Origin: Brooklawnia sp937867175
Lineage (GTDB): Bacteria > Actinomycetota > Actinomycetes > Propionibacteriales > Propionibacteriaceae
DNA: 64,000 nucleotides
Assembly (NCBI GenBank): GCA_036821905.1
Contig: DAISIR010000002.1
Span: 1-64,000 of the forward strand
Direction of reading: 5' to 3'
Shown: in pieces, positions 37,026 to 45,231 of the stretch
How the letters are laid out: each line of letters begins with the position of its first letter
Numbering within the stretch: position 1 is the stretch's first letter
The notes under the pieces: generated by a model
Databases searched by the model: none
What the model was told of the DNA's origin: nothing
Seen by the model: only the letters and a program-made list of their open reading frames with translations
Position numbers and translations under genes: made by a program

Positions 37026-38417
37026 ATGGCCGACAAGCTGAAGATCCACCGCCTTCGCGACAGGCTGCGCAGGATCTGGCCCGGGTTGCCGAGCGGCGTC
37101 TCGGACCTTCGCGGAACGCTCGGCGCCGCGCTCGAGGACGTGGGACGGCTGACTGCCGCCACCATGCTCGGCTACCTGCTGACCATTAAGCTGCTGCCGC
37201 CGCCCGTGGACCTGACCGGTGCCCTCACCGCGATGCTCATCGTCCAGGCTTCGTTGCGTGGCTCCTTCCGGGCCGGCATGGTGCGCGTGGTGGCGGTATT
37301 CACCGGCATCTCCATTGCCATGGTCGTGGCCGCTTTCGTCGGCCTGCACTGGTGGTCGCTTGCGCTGGTCGTCTTTGTGGCGCTGATGATGGCGCGTGTG
37401 CTGCGGCTGGAGAGCGGCTCACTGGAGGCCGCCATCAGCGCCATGTTGATTCTCGGTTCGGCGGGCGTGGAAGTGGCCGCCTTCACCAGGTTCGCCAACA
37501 CCGTGATCGGCACCGCCGTCGGTATCGTGCTGCCGTTGCTGTGGCCCCGGCGGGTGCAGATCCCCGACCTGACGCGCGACCTCAAGGAGATCTCCCGACG
37601 GCTGTCCGAGGTGTACAACGACGCCGCTGCCCACTTGAGCCGGCACCCGATGACCAAGGACGAGGCCGGGCGTTGGCTCCGCGCCACCAGACACATCACC
37701 CCGCTGATTTCCACTGCCACCAGCACGCTGGACGAGGCGGTCGACGTGCAGCGGTACAACACCCGCCAGATCTTCAATGCAGATGTGGTGCCTCTGGTGC
37801 GCAGCGGACTCGAAGCGGTGGAGCGCAGCTTGTTGTCCAGCCGCAGTCTTTTCCGGAGCGTCGAAACCGCGGCGCCCGCGCAGCCCACCCCGGACGACGG
37901 CTATGGCGACTACGTGCGTCCTGCCCTCGCCGTCGTCCTGAAGGGGTTGAGCCGGGCGGTCGGGACGTTCACCGACCTCGTCGAGGCCGATGCCACTGGG
38001 GACGCTGCGGAGGCGGAGCAGCGCCATGAGGCGGCGATGGCCGACGTCCGCGCAGCGACCGCGCACCTCACTGAGCTGATGAGGGTCGACACCGGCCAGG
38101 CCAAGCTCTGGTTGCTGCGCGGAACCATCCTGTCTGCGATAGAGAGCATCCTGGCTGAACTCGACTTGGATACCTACCGCGCCTTCCGCGACGACTGGCG
38201 AGCATCACAGCTGGGTCGTGCCCTGCCTGCGGGCAGCATCGGCCCCCGCATCCGCAGCCCGTGGGGTCAGTTCGCGCAGCAACGGCTCCGGGCCCGGGCC
38301 GCCGATTCCCGGATCGCCCATCCGGAGGGCAGCCACCAGGTGACGTGGGACGACACGACTGCGCTGATGCCTGCGGCCGAGGAGAGAACCGCGCCTCCCG
38401 ATGAACAACCTGCTTGA
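37026..38417 (+). CDS. Aromatic acid exporter / FUSC family membrane protein
   Basis: A 463-aa protein with about five N-terminal hydrophobic segments (LTAATMLGYLLTIKLLP, LTGALTAMLIVQASL, VVAVFTGISIAMVVAAF, and others) and a long cytoplasmic helical C-terminal half. This is the layout of ArAE_1/FUSC-type proteins related to aromatic-acid or fusaric-acid exporters. Motif VDLTGALTAMLIVQ matches the first FUSC repeat. The ATG at 37026 lies 7 nt after TACCCT, a leaderless pattern; the GTG two codons upstream is less likely. The following membrane-protein gene overlaps the stop by 4 bp, so the two are coupled. The substrate is unknown. Confidence 0.75.
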   Translation: MADKLKIHRLRDRLRRIWPGLPSGVSDLRGTLGAALEDVGRLTAATMLGYLLTIKLLPPPVDLTGALTAMLIVQASLRGSFRAGMVRVVAVFTGISIAMVVAAFVGLHWWSLALVVFVALMMARVLRLESGSLEAAISAMLILGSAGVEVAAFTRFANTVIGTAVGIVLPLLWPRRVQIPDLTRDLKEISRRLSEVYNDAAAHLSRHPMTKDEAGRWLRATRHITPLISTATSTLDEAVDVQRYNTRQIFNADVVPLVRSGLEAVERSLLSSRSLFRSVETAAPAQPTPDDGYGDYVRPALAVVLKGLSRAVGTFTDLVEADATGDAAEAEQRHEAAMADVRAATAHLTELMRVDTGQAKLWLLRGTILSAIESILAELDLDTYRAFRDDWRASQLGRALPAGSIGPRIRSPWGQFAQQRLRARAADSRIAHPEGSHQVTWDDTTALMPAAEERTAPPDEQPA

Positions 38418-39229
38418 ATCGGACAGTGGTCACCAATGCCCAAGACGGCGCGTCCGGACCCAGGCTGCTGCCCGCCGTCCTGAATTCGTTCGCCGCAATT
38501 CTGGTCGTGGCAGGGTCGGTGCTCGCGTTGCGCACCGAACCCGATGGGGTGCCGACCGCAGCCCTGTTCGGTGGGTCAAGGTCGCCGCTTTCGAACGACC
38601 CACGGGCGTTCGGGATTTGGTGGGCGATCATCACCGGCCTGACCGTCTTCCTGGTTTGGCAGTGGTCTGCGCGTGGCCGACCGTCCATGCGGCTGGCGTC
38701 GATCGTCGGGCCCGCCCTCGTCGCCGGTCTCGCGCAACTGGCCTGGGTGATGACCGGACGCCGCGGACTGATCACCGCCACCGTCGCGCTGCTGGGGCTC
38801 GAAGTAGTTGCGTTGTGCCTGGTCACCTGGCGGCTGGCCAAGCACCGCGCCCGGTGGCTGGAGCACCTGGCCACCGACCCCGGCTGGGGGCTCGCCCTGG
38901 GGTTTTGTTGCGTGCAGTTGCTGACCAGCGTCGGCATTGTCCAGGAGTCACTGGGTAAGGCCTCCGACGAGGTCGACCTGGTGGTGGCCATCGGCGCCTA
39001 CGCCGTGCTCGTGATGGTGGCGTTGGGGATGGCCGGCCGCCTGTATCACCAGTTCGCGGTGGGCGTCGGGCTGGTTTGGGGCTTCGGCTGGATGGGGTGG
39101 GACCGCCTCACCGGTGAGCCGAGCAGCCTCCTGCTGGGCGCGTTGGCCTGGGTGGGCTGCTTGGCCATCGGGACTGGGTTCTGTGCGTCCGGTGTCCGCC
39201 GCCGGACACACGTTCAGGGCCTCGAATGA
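38414..39229 (+). CDS. Polytopic membrane protein, distantly TspO/MBR-like
   Basis: A 271-aa protein with about eight hydrophobic segments and many tryptophans. RAFGIWWAIITGLTVFLVWQW (residues about 64-84, abbreviated) recalls the FxIWxxIY motif of tryptophan-rich sensory/TspO proteins, but the rest is too divergent for a firm call. The start is uncertain: TTG at 38414 gives a 4-bp overlap with the exporter gene but no ribosome site, and GTG at 38426 is an alternative. Coupling suggests it works with the exporter-like protein. Confidence 0.55.
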   Translation: MNRTVVTNAQDGASGPRLLPAVLNSFAAILVVAGSVLALRTEPDGVPTAALFGGSRSPLSNDPRAFGIWWAIITGLTVFLVWQWSARGRPSMRLASIVGPALVAGLAQLAWVMTGRRGLITATVALLGLEVVALCLVTWRLAKHRARWLEHLATDPGWGLALGFCCVQLLTSVGIVQESLGKASDEVDLVVAIGAYAVLVMVALGMAGRLYHQFAVGVGLVWGFGWMGWDRLTGEPSSLLLGALAWVGCLAIGTGFCASGVRRRTHVQGLE

Positions 39230-39238
39230 GGCCTCGGG

Positions 39239-39988
39239 CTAGCGGGTTTGCTCGGCTCTGTTCTTCGTGGTCCGGACGACCTCCAGACGCTGGGCGCGCA
39301 GTCGGTCGTGCTCGGCATTGACATCAGGACGCGGCAGCGGCCCAAGCTTGCGTCCCAGCGCCCGCTCGAGCAAATGGTCGGCTAGCGCCGGGTTGCGGGG
39401 CAGGATCGGGCCATGCGGGTAGGTGCCGATCACGTTGCCCTGCACCGCCCCGTCGTAGCCGTCGGTGCCGTTGCCCACGCCGACCTCGACCTTTGCGAAC
39501 GGCTTGGCGTCCGAACCGAGGCTGGTGAACCCGCCGTGGTTCTCGAAGCCGGTGAGCAATTCCTCGCCGCCGTCCGAACGGTGCCAACAGGACAGCACCT
39601 CACCTACCGCCCGCTGGTCACCCCGTCGAGTCTCAACATCCAGTAGCCCGAGCCCGGCGAAGACCTCGTCATTCTCGCCAACGGTGAAAGAGCGCCCGCA
39701 CAGTTGGTAGCCCGCGCAGACCGCGAACAGCACGCCGCCGGCGTCCAGCCCGGCATGCAGGCCGCGGTCGGTCTGCAACTGCTTGACGGCGGCGATCTGC
39801 GCCTGGTCCTCACCGCCACCGAGCAGGTAGACCAAACCGTCCGGGGGCAGTGGCTGGCCGGGTTCGACGTCCACCAGTTCCGCCGGCTCACCGCGCCACT
39901 GCAGGCGCTTCAGCAGCACCTTTGCGTTGCCCCGGTCACCGTAGATGCCCAGCAGCGATTGGTAGACCACCACGATCTTGTGGGTCAT
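39239..39988 (-). CDS. gatD: Lipid II isoglutaminyl synthase, glutamine amidotransferase subunit
   Basis: A 249-aa class I glutamine amidotransferase. The YQSLLGIYGDRGNAKVL start is the GatD/CobQ-like signature, nucleophile Cys91 sits in FAVCAGYQL and His192 in GTYPHGP. With MurT it amidates the D-glutamate of the lipid II stem peptide in the cytoplasm, needed for efficient crosslinking in many Gram-positives. The ATG overlaps the murT stop by 4 bp, so the two subunits are translationally coupled as in other GatD/MurT pairs. A longer in-frame start inside murT is unlikely. Confidence 0.93.
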   Translation of the reverse strand: MTHKIVVVYQSLLGIYGDRGNAKVLLKRLQWRGEPAELVDVEPGQPLPPDGLVYLLGGGEDQAQIAAVKQLQTDRGLHAGLDAGGVLFAVCAGYQLCGRSFTVGENDEVFAGLGLLDVETRRGDQRAVGEVLSCWHRSDGGEELLTGFENHGGFTSLGSDAKPFAKVEVGVGNGTDGYDGAVQGNVIGTYPHGPILPRNPALADHLLERALGRKLGPLPRPDVNAEHDRLRAQRLEVVRTTKNRAEQTR

Positions 39989-41250
39989 TTCAGATCCACC
40001 CCTCCCAGGCGGCACAGCCGCAGAAACACCGAGTAGGTGGCCAGCACGTCGACGGTGCCGTCGAAGGGCCCCTTCAGGGCATCTGCGACATCTGGAATCA
40101 CCTCGTGCTCAACCTCCGCGTAGCTCAACCGGACTGCCAGGTCGGCCGAGCGCGGTCCGGTCGCGATCACCCGCCGGCCAGCCAACTGCTCGTAGTCGAC
40201 GTCCCATAGCCAACTGACGTCGGTGCCGTCGGCGATCAGCGAATCAATGGCCAGGATCACCGGGTCGGATTGCATCACCAGCAGCGACTCGGCCCAGCCG
40301 GCTGGGTTCTTCGCCAGCACCAAGCGGGCCTTGGTGTCACCGTAGCTGCCGATCGCGAAGCGTCCAGCGGGTGCCTGCACGGTGCGCATGCCTTTGATAG
40401 CGACCGGGGCGTAGACCCCCATCTCGACCGCGGCGGCGAGAGCGCAGACCGCGTTGCCCTTGTTGAACCGGCCAGGCACTTGCAGGTCGAGCCGCAGCCG
40501 TTCGCCGTCCGGCATGACCACGTGGTCGCCGTCGACACGGTAGTCGGGGACCTGCTCACCGAGTTCGCAACCTGGGCAGTCCCAGCGGCCGGCCTCGTCG
40601 TGAACCAGCACCGATCCGCAGTTGGGGCACAAGGCGGAGTCTTGTGACCAGTCGGTGCCCAGGTCGACCCAGATGACCTTCCGGGCCGGCTGTGCCGACC
40701 AGGCCACCAGCGGATCGTTGACGTTGGCCACCACCGTGGGGCCCTCGTCGCCAGCCTCCACCAGGGCTTGGCGCCACTTGCGTCCCAAGGCGTTGATCTC
40801 GTGGTGACGGTCGAGTTGGTCACGGCTGAAGTTCAGCATGATCAGCACTTCGGGCCGGCCGTGGCGAATCACGTCGGCCACGACCTGCTCGTCCACCTCG
40901 AGGGCCGCAATCGGCGCCTTCGGTCTGGTCGAGAGCGCCGACACCACGCCCTCCCGCAGGTTGGCGCCGTCCGGGTTGGTCACCACGTCGCGCGGGTCGG
41001 CCACCGATGCACGCAGGGCCGCGGTCAGCAAGTGGGTTGTGGTGGTCTTCCCGTTCGTCCCGGAGACCACGCCGAGGCGCTTGCCGGCCAGCAGTCGACG
41101 AAACAGTGTCGGGTCGATGCGCGTCATGATCGCGCCCTTGATGGACGCCCCGGTGCCGCGTCCGGTGACCCGCGACGCGAAGGCTGCGGTATTGCCCGCC
41201 GCGAAGGCGAGGCGTTGCCGGGCCTTGCCGAGGATCGACTGGGTACGCAT
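39985..41250 (-). CDS. murT: Lipid II isoglutaminyl synthase, Mur ligase-like subunit
   Basis: A 421-aa Mur-ligase-like protein. P-loop SGTNGKTTT is at 63-71, EVDEQVVADV and LNFSRDQLDRHHEI follow, and a four-cysteine zinc ribbon (CPNCG, CPGC) lies around 200-220, the insertion that separates MurT from MurC-F. It activates lipid II D-Glu with ATP and receives ammonia from GatD. The ATG at 41250 has an AGGTGG site 8 nt upstream; GTG at 41262 is an alternative adding four residues. The operon contains only these two genes. Confidence 0.93.
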   Translation of the reverse strand: MRTQSILGKARQRLAFAAGNTAAFASRVTGRGTGASIKGAIMTRIDPTLFRRLLAGKRLGVVSGTNGKTTTTHLLTAALRASVADPRDVVTNPDGANLREGVVSALSTRPKAPIAALEVDEQVVADVIRHGRPEVLIMLNFSRDQLDRHHEINALGRKWRQALVEAGDEGPTVVANVNDPLVAWSAQPARKVIWVDLGTDWSQDSALCPNCGSVLVHDEAGRWDCPGCELGEQVPDYRVDGDHVVMPDGERLRLDLQVPGRFNKGNAVCALAAAVEMGVYAPVAIKGMRTVQAPAGRFAIGSYGDTKARLVLAKNPAGWAESLLVMQSDPVILAIDSLIADGTDVSWLWDVDYEQLAGRRVIATGPRSADLAVRLSYAEVEHEVIPDVADALKGPFDGTVDVLATYSVFLRLCRLGGVDLK

Positions 41251-41336
41251 GGCAGATTCCACCTCGCCATTGTGTCAGAAGCCGAAACCGGCCGACGGGG
41301 TGTGGTTGCGTCCGGGCAGCAAAAAGGTGGGGCCGC

Positions 41337-41747
41337 TCAGCCGAGCTCGAAACCGGGCGCGACTCCGGCGTCGCGCAGGTAGCCCAGCAGATTGGCGGTC
41401 AACTCGACGGTATCCAGTTGGTCCGGGTTGAACCAGCGCGCGTCGTCGGCGTCGTCCCCGGGTGTCAGGCTGCCCCCCACCACGGTGGCGACGAAATCGC
41501 GCACATCGAACTCGCGGTCCGCCCCGGCTGGCAGTCGGACGCGCAACGCCTCACGTTCAAGGCGCACGTGCAGACCGGTCTCCTCCAACGCCTCCCGGAC
41601 TGCCGCCTGCTCCGGCGTTTCGCCGGGTTCCAGGCGCCCACCCGGCACGGTCCACCGGCCGATTTGTGGGTGGTGACCTCGTTGGACAAGCAGGATCTGG
41701 CCCTCATCGTTGACGATGATCACGCCGGCGGCTGGGATGACCTGCAT
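41337..41747 (-). CDS. NUDIX hydrolase
   Basis: A 136-aa NUDIX protein with a complete Nudix box at 37-59 (G37, E43, R51, E52, E55, E56, G58), so it is expected to be an active Mg2+-dependent pyrophosphohydrolase. WTVPGGRLEPGE is typical of the MutT-like/ADP-ribose group, but the substrate cannot be told. ATG at 41747 is chosen; an in-frame GTG directly precedes it. No ribosome site is evident. It stands alone between murT and the tetR gene. Confidence 0.88.
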   Translation of the reverse strand: MQVIPAAGVIIVNDEGQILLVQRGHHPQIGRWTVPGGRLEPGETPEQAAVREALEETGLHVRLEREALRVRLPAGADREFDVRDFVATVVGGSLTPGDDADDARWFNPDQLDTVELTANLLGYLRDAGVAPGFELG

Positions 41748-41823
41748 CACGGCGCCCAGCCTATGTCGGCCGCCGGTGTCGAGGCCCGGCCACGTGAGCG
41801 CCGACCCCCGGCAATGCAGCGCC

Positions 41824-42465
41824 TCAGATCTGCGGCTTGAGCAGCAGGGCCTTGATCGAGTGCTTCATCCAATCGTGGATCTTCTCGGAGTCCCAGCCTC
41901 GATCCACGCTCAGCACGCGATAGGTGTCTGGCCCCAGCACGGTTAGGACGACATCATTGGCGGTGTGCTCGTCGAGCCCCTCGCGCAACGAATGGATCCG
42001 GTTCAGGGCGTCCACGAGCTTGCCGCAATCGCGTGCCCGCCAGTTCTCGTGGAACTGGTGGACGTCTTGGACCTCGGGGTCGGTCATGCCGCCGATCCTG
42101 GCCACGTCGACCACACGGGCCACTGCCATCAGGACCGGATGGACCTCGTCGACGAAGGCGTCGATCAGTGGGCCGCCTTCGGTGGCGGTGGCCATCGCCC
42201 CTTCCCAGCCCGGACGCTCGATCGGGGCCACGTCGCCCATCGCGCGGCGCACCGTGGCGGCGATCAACTCGCTCATCAGCCTCGGCTTGGTGCCGAAGTA
42301 GTAGGCGACGGTCTGCACCGCCAGGCCCGAACGTTCGGCGATCTGTCCCATGGTGGCGGCATGGTAACCCGATTCGAGGAACGTGTCGCGGGCCGCCCGC
42401 AGTACCTTCCGACGGGATGCCTCAGCTTGTTCACGACGAGTCTGTTGGGTCTTGACACGGGCCAT
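41824..42465 (-). CDS. TetR-family transcriptional regulator
   Basis: A 213-aa TetR repressor. The HTH is MGQIAERSGLAVQTVAYYFGTK at about 40-61 (abbreviated) after a basic helix. The C-terminal ligand domain is unassigned. The ATG at 42465 lies 7 nt after TACAAT (minus strand, complement of 42473-42478), so the mRNA is probably leaderless and a longer in-frame start can be discarded. Two copies of the palindrome CACTAGTG lie just upstream, between this gene and the divergent membrane protein/multicopper oxidase genes, which it likely represses together with itself. Confidence 0.88.
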   Translation of the reverse strand: MARVKTQQTRREQAEASRRKVLRAARDTFLESGYHAATMGQIAERSGLAVQTVAYYFGTKPRLMSELIAATVRRAMGDVAPIERPGWEGAMATATEGGPLIDAFVDEVHPVLMAVARVVDVARIGGMTDPEVQDVHQFHENWRARDCGKLVDALNRIHSLREGLDEHTANDVVLTVLGPDTYRVLSVDRGWDSEKIHDWMKHSIKALLLKPQI

Positions 42466-42489
42466 GCAAAGGATTGTACTAGATACCCT

Positions 42490-42510
42490 CACTAGTGAGA
42501 GTCACTAGTG
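42490..42510. promoter_or_regulatory. Tandem palindromic operator of the TetR/oxidase divergent promoters
   Basis: Two perfect 8-bp palindromes CACTAGTG at 42490-42497 and 42503-42510, 13 bp centre to centre, lie between the divergent tetR and membrane-protein genes. They are 12 bp upstream of the tetR -10 hexamer, in the position of its -35 region. The spacing would place two TetR dimers on nearly the same face of DNA. Binding is inferred, not shown. Confidence 0.65.
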
Positions 42511-42539
42511 CCACCTACCAGTCAAAGCAGGAGACCAGA

Positions 42540-43004
42540 ATGCACATGGCATACAAGGTCTTGGCCTTCCTAATCGTCGGACTTGTCGCGGTCCAGGCCG
42601 CTGCGCACGCTTGGGCATCATCCGGCTTGGTCAAGTACCTCGCCCAAGGGGGCACCATAGATTTCGAAAGCACCGAAGCACCACCGGTCCCCGAGTTCTT
42701 GGGGTTGATGATCCACGGTATGAACGGCATGTTCGTGATCCCGATCGTCGCGATCGTGCTGTTGATAGTCGCCCTTGTGACCAAGTCGTCCCGCGCCATC
42801 ATCTGGGCGGGCGTCGTCGTCGGCCTCGTTGCATTGCAGGTCACCTTGGGCCTGCTCGGACACGAGACCACCGCTCTTGCCTTCCTGCACGGGCTCAACG
42901 CCATCGTGCTTGCGGGCACTGCACTGGCGACCGGCCTGTTGGTCTTCCGTCGTACCGCAGTTGACACCACAAGTCAGGCCGCTGTGGCGGCAAGGGTTGG
43001 TTGA
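42540..43004 (+). CDS. Four-helix membrane protein (DUF6220-like)
   Basis: A 154-aa protein with four hydrophobic segments (VLAFLIVGLVAVQAAAHAW, FVIPIVAIVLLIVALV, AIIWAGVVVGLVALQVTLGLL and ALAFLHGLNAIVLAGTALAT, the longer two shortened). The histidines in AAAHAW, MIHGMNG and FLHGLNA are spaced as in heme- or copper-associated helices; a DUF6220-like family is my best guess. AGGAG lies 6 nt before the ATG at 42540. It is 31 bp upstream of the multicopper oxidase and shares the TetR-controlled promoter, so it may serve electron or copper transfer to the oxidase. Confidence 0.7.
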   Translation: MHMAYKVLAFLIVGLVAVQAAAHAWASSGLVKYLAQGGTIDFESTEAPPVPEFLGLMIHGMNGMFVIPIVAIVLLIVALVTKSSRAIIWAGVVVGLVALQVTLGLLGHETTALAFLHGLNAIVLAGTALATGLLVFRRTAVDTTSQAAVAARVG

Positions 43005-43035
43005 ACCACGTCCCTCTGCGCCTTCGGAGTCCACT

Positions 43036-44459
43036 GTGAGCCCGGGCATCATCGCACGCGTCGTCCGCCTCATCGGGGCGGGCGGCGTCGCGCTCGCAGT
43101 GCTGCTGACCGGATGGGCTTGGTTGAGCAGTCGGATGCCCGACACCTATTCAGTCACCGAGCTGCATGCCCGGGCGCAGGTGCACGCCCACGAGCCGGTG
43201 CCAACGCACAGCGTGACCGACTTCGTGGCCGACAAGGCGACAGACGCCGATGTCAGGGTCGAACTGGTGGCCCGCACCAACGGCAACCGGCTGACCTTCA
43301 ACGGGACCAGCCCGGGACCCACCATCCGCGCCCGGCAAGGCGACCTCGTCGAGGTCGTGCTGCACAACCAGGATGTGCGGACGGCGCGACCGTGCACTGG
43401 CACGGCGTCGACGTGCCGAACGCGATGGATGGGGTCGCCGGGGTGACCCAGGATGCCGTCCATCCCGGCGAATCGTTCACCTACCGCTTCGTCGCCGAGC
43501 AGGTGGGTACTTTCTGGTACCACTCGCACCAGATCTCGCACCAGCAAGTGATCCGGGGCCTGCTAGGCGTGTTCGTCATCGAACCGGCCGGCGCCACGAT
43601 GCCGGACGCGGTCGCGTTGCTGCACACCTATCCTGGCGAATCCAGATCCCTGAACGGGGCTCTGGGCGAGGTGCGGCAGGACGCCCGGCAGGGGGAGCCG
43701 GTGCGCGTCCGGGTCGTCAACACCGACAACTCGCCCACGGTGGTGTGGGTGGCCGAGGGCCCCTACCGGCTGCTCGCCATCGACGGCACCGACGTGGTCG
43801 AGCCGACCGAGGTGAGTGGGCGAAAGGTCACTCTCACAGCCGGGGCGCGCGTCGACCTTGAGGTGCGGGTCCCACAATCCGGCGCGACGCGCGTCCAGGC
43901 CCCCGGAGTGTCGCTGGTTCTGGGGCCACCCGGTGCAGCGGCTCCCCAGTCGCCCGCACCCGCCGAGTTCCTTGACCCGCTGTCCTACGGCACGCCCGCA
44001 CCATTGGGCTTCGATCCGACCGATCCCGACCTGGAGTACGAGTACCGGATTGGACGCCGGCCGGGCTTCCTCGGCGGCCGGCCCGGCTACTGGTGGACGA
44101 TCAACGGCAAGATGGGCCGCAACGTGCCCGCCTTCATGGTCGACCAGGGTGACATCGTTGTTGTGCGCCTGTCGAACCGTAGCGGGGAAGTGCATCCGAT
44201 GCACCTGCACGGCCACCACTACGTCGTGCTGGAGCGCAACGGCGTGGCAGCCACCGGGAGCCCGTGGTGGGTGGACTCCCTGAACGTCGAAAACGGTGAC
44301 GACTTCGTGATCGCGTTCGTGGCCGACAACCCTGGCATCTGGATGGACCACTGCCACAACCTGCCGCACGCCCGGGAGGGACTGATGACACACCTGATGT
44401 ACAACGGGGTGGATACTGCGTTCTTGCTGGGCCGCCGTTCGGGCAACGAGCCGGAGTGA
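43036..44459 (+). pseudogene. Multicopper oxidase, interrupted by a single-base frameshift
   Basis: Two overlapping frames together encode one membrane-anchored multicopper oxidase of about 474 aa. Frame one starts at GTG 43036 (GGAG 6 nt upstream), has a membrane anchor (GGVALAVLLTGWAWL) and reads to VEVVLHNQDV. Frame two takes over near 43377 with ADGATVHWHG. One missing G after 43377 would join them exactly. All copper motifs are intact downstream: HWHG, WYHSHQ, HPMHLHGHH and HCHNLPHAREGLM. This is either a recent inactivating deletion or a sequence error; intact motifs and normal codon use favour a recent event. It is cotranscribed with the membrane protein upstream and controlled by the TetR. 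Confidence 0.85.
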
Positions 44460-44488
44460 CCGGCCGTTGGTGTTACCTGAATTACCTG

Positions 44489-44517
44489 CTGACCGTTGCG
44501 TGATCCTCGGCTAGTGT
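44489..44517 (+). promoter_or_regulatory. Putative sdhCAB promoter
   Basis: CTGACC (44489-44494) and TAGTGT (44512-44517) are separated by 17 bp, and the -10 hexamer ends 6 nt before the sdhC ATG, which predicts a leaderless sdh transcript. No Shine-Dalgarno site is present. Confidence 0.5.
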
Positions 44518-44523
44518 CGGCCC

Positions 44524-45231
44524 ATGACCGTCGCCGTGGCCGGACCCCCCACCTCTGCACCGGTGCGTCGTCCCCCGACCTTCGTGCTCAAGCAGGTGAT
44601 GGCGATCACCGGCGTGATCTTCGTCGGGTACGTCTTTGTACACATGATCGGCAACCTGAAGGTCTTCTTCGGCGCCGATTCGTTCAACTCCTACGCGCAC
44701 TGGCTGCGCGAGATCGGCTACCCGCTGATCCCACACCGCGGGGTGCTGTGGACGCTGCGGGTGGTGCTGGTCTTGAGCGTGGTGGCGCACGTCTGGTCGG
44801 CGCTGGTGCTTTGGGTCAGGGGACGCCGGGCCCGCGGCTCCCACCGCCGTCGCCGGATGCCCCGGCTGATGGCATCCGGGGCGCGGCTCATGCTGCCGGG
44901 CGGCCTGTGGATCCTGGTCTTCGTCGGCGTCCACCTGCTCGACCTGACCATCGGGGCGCTGGTGACACCGGCGGCCTTCCGCTCAGGCGACGCCTACCAG
45001 AACCTGGTGGCGAGCTTCTCCAGGGTGTGGATGGCGGTCTTCTACTCGGCGACGATGTTGTTCATCGCGGCCCACATCACCCATGGCTGGTGGACGATGC
45101 TCCAAGACCTCGGCGCCACCGCACGCCGCTTCCGGCTGGTGTGGATCACGGTCGGGGTGACGATCGCCCTGGCGATCCTGCTGGGCAACGCACTGATCCC
45201 GGTGCTGGTCCAACTGGGGGTGATCGCATGA
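44524..45231 (+). CDS. sdhC: Succinate dehydrogenase cytochrome b subunit (type B)
   Basis: A 235-aa membrane anchor with five hydrophobic segments. Histidines in FVHMIGNLKVFFG (about 39), VVAHVW (about 87), FVGVHLLDL and AAHITHGWW are placed as the axial ligands of the two hemes in type B enzymes, such as those of Bacillus and many actinobacteria. A single fused anchor subunit rather than separate SdhC/SdhD supports type B. The ATG lacks a ribosome site and lies 6 nt after a -10 hexamer. It is coupled to sdhA by ATGA. Confidence 0.92.
   Translation: MTVAVAGPPTSAPVRRPPTFVLKQVMAITGVIFVGYVFVHMIGNLKVFFGADSFNSYAHWLREIGYPLIPHRGVLWTLRVVLVLSVVAHVWSALVLWVRGRRARGSHRRRRMPRLMASGARLMLPGGLWILVFVGVHLLDLTIGALVTPAAFRSGDAYQNLVASFSRVWMAVFYSATMLFIAAHITHGWWTMLQDLGATARRFRLVWITVGVTIALAILLGNALIPVLVQLGVIA

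Noticed and set aside
43370..43385. Programmed ribosomal frameshift in the multicopper oxidase
   Set aside because: No slippery heptamer or downstream pseudoknot is visible, and such control is not known for this family; a deletion or read error is simpler.
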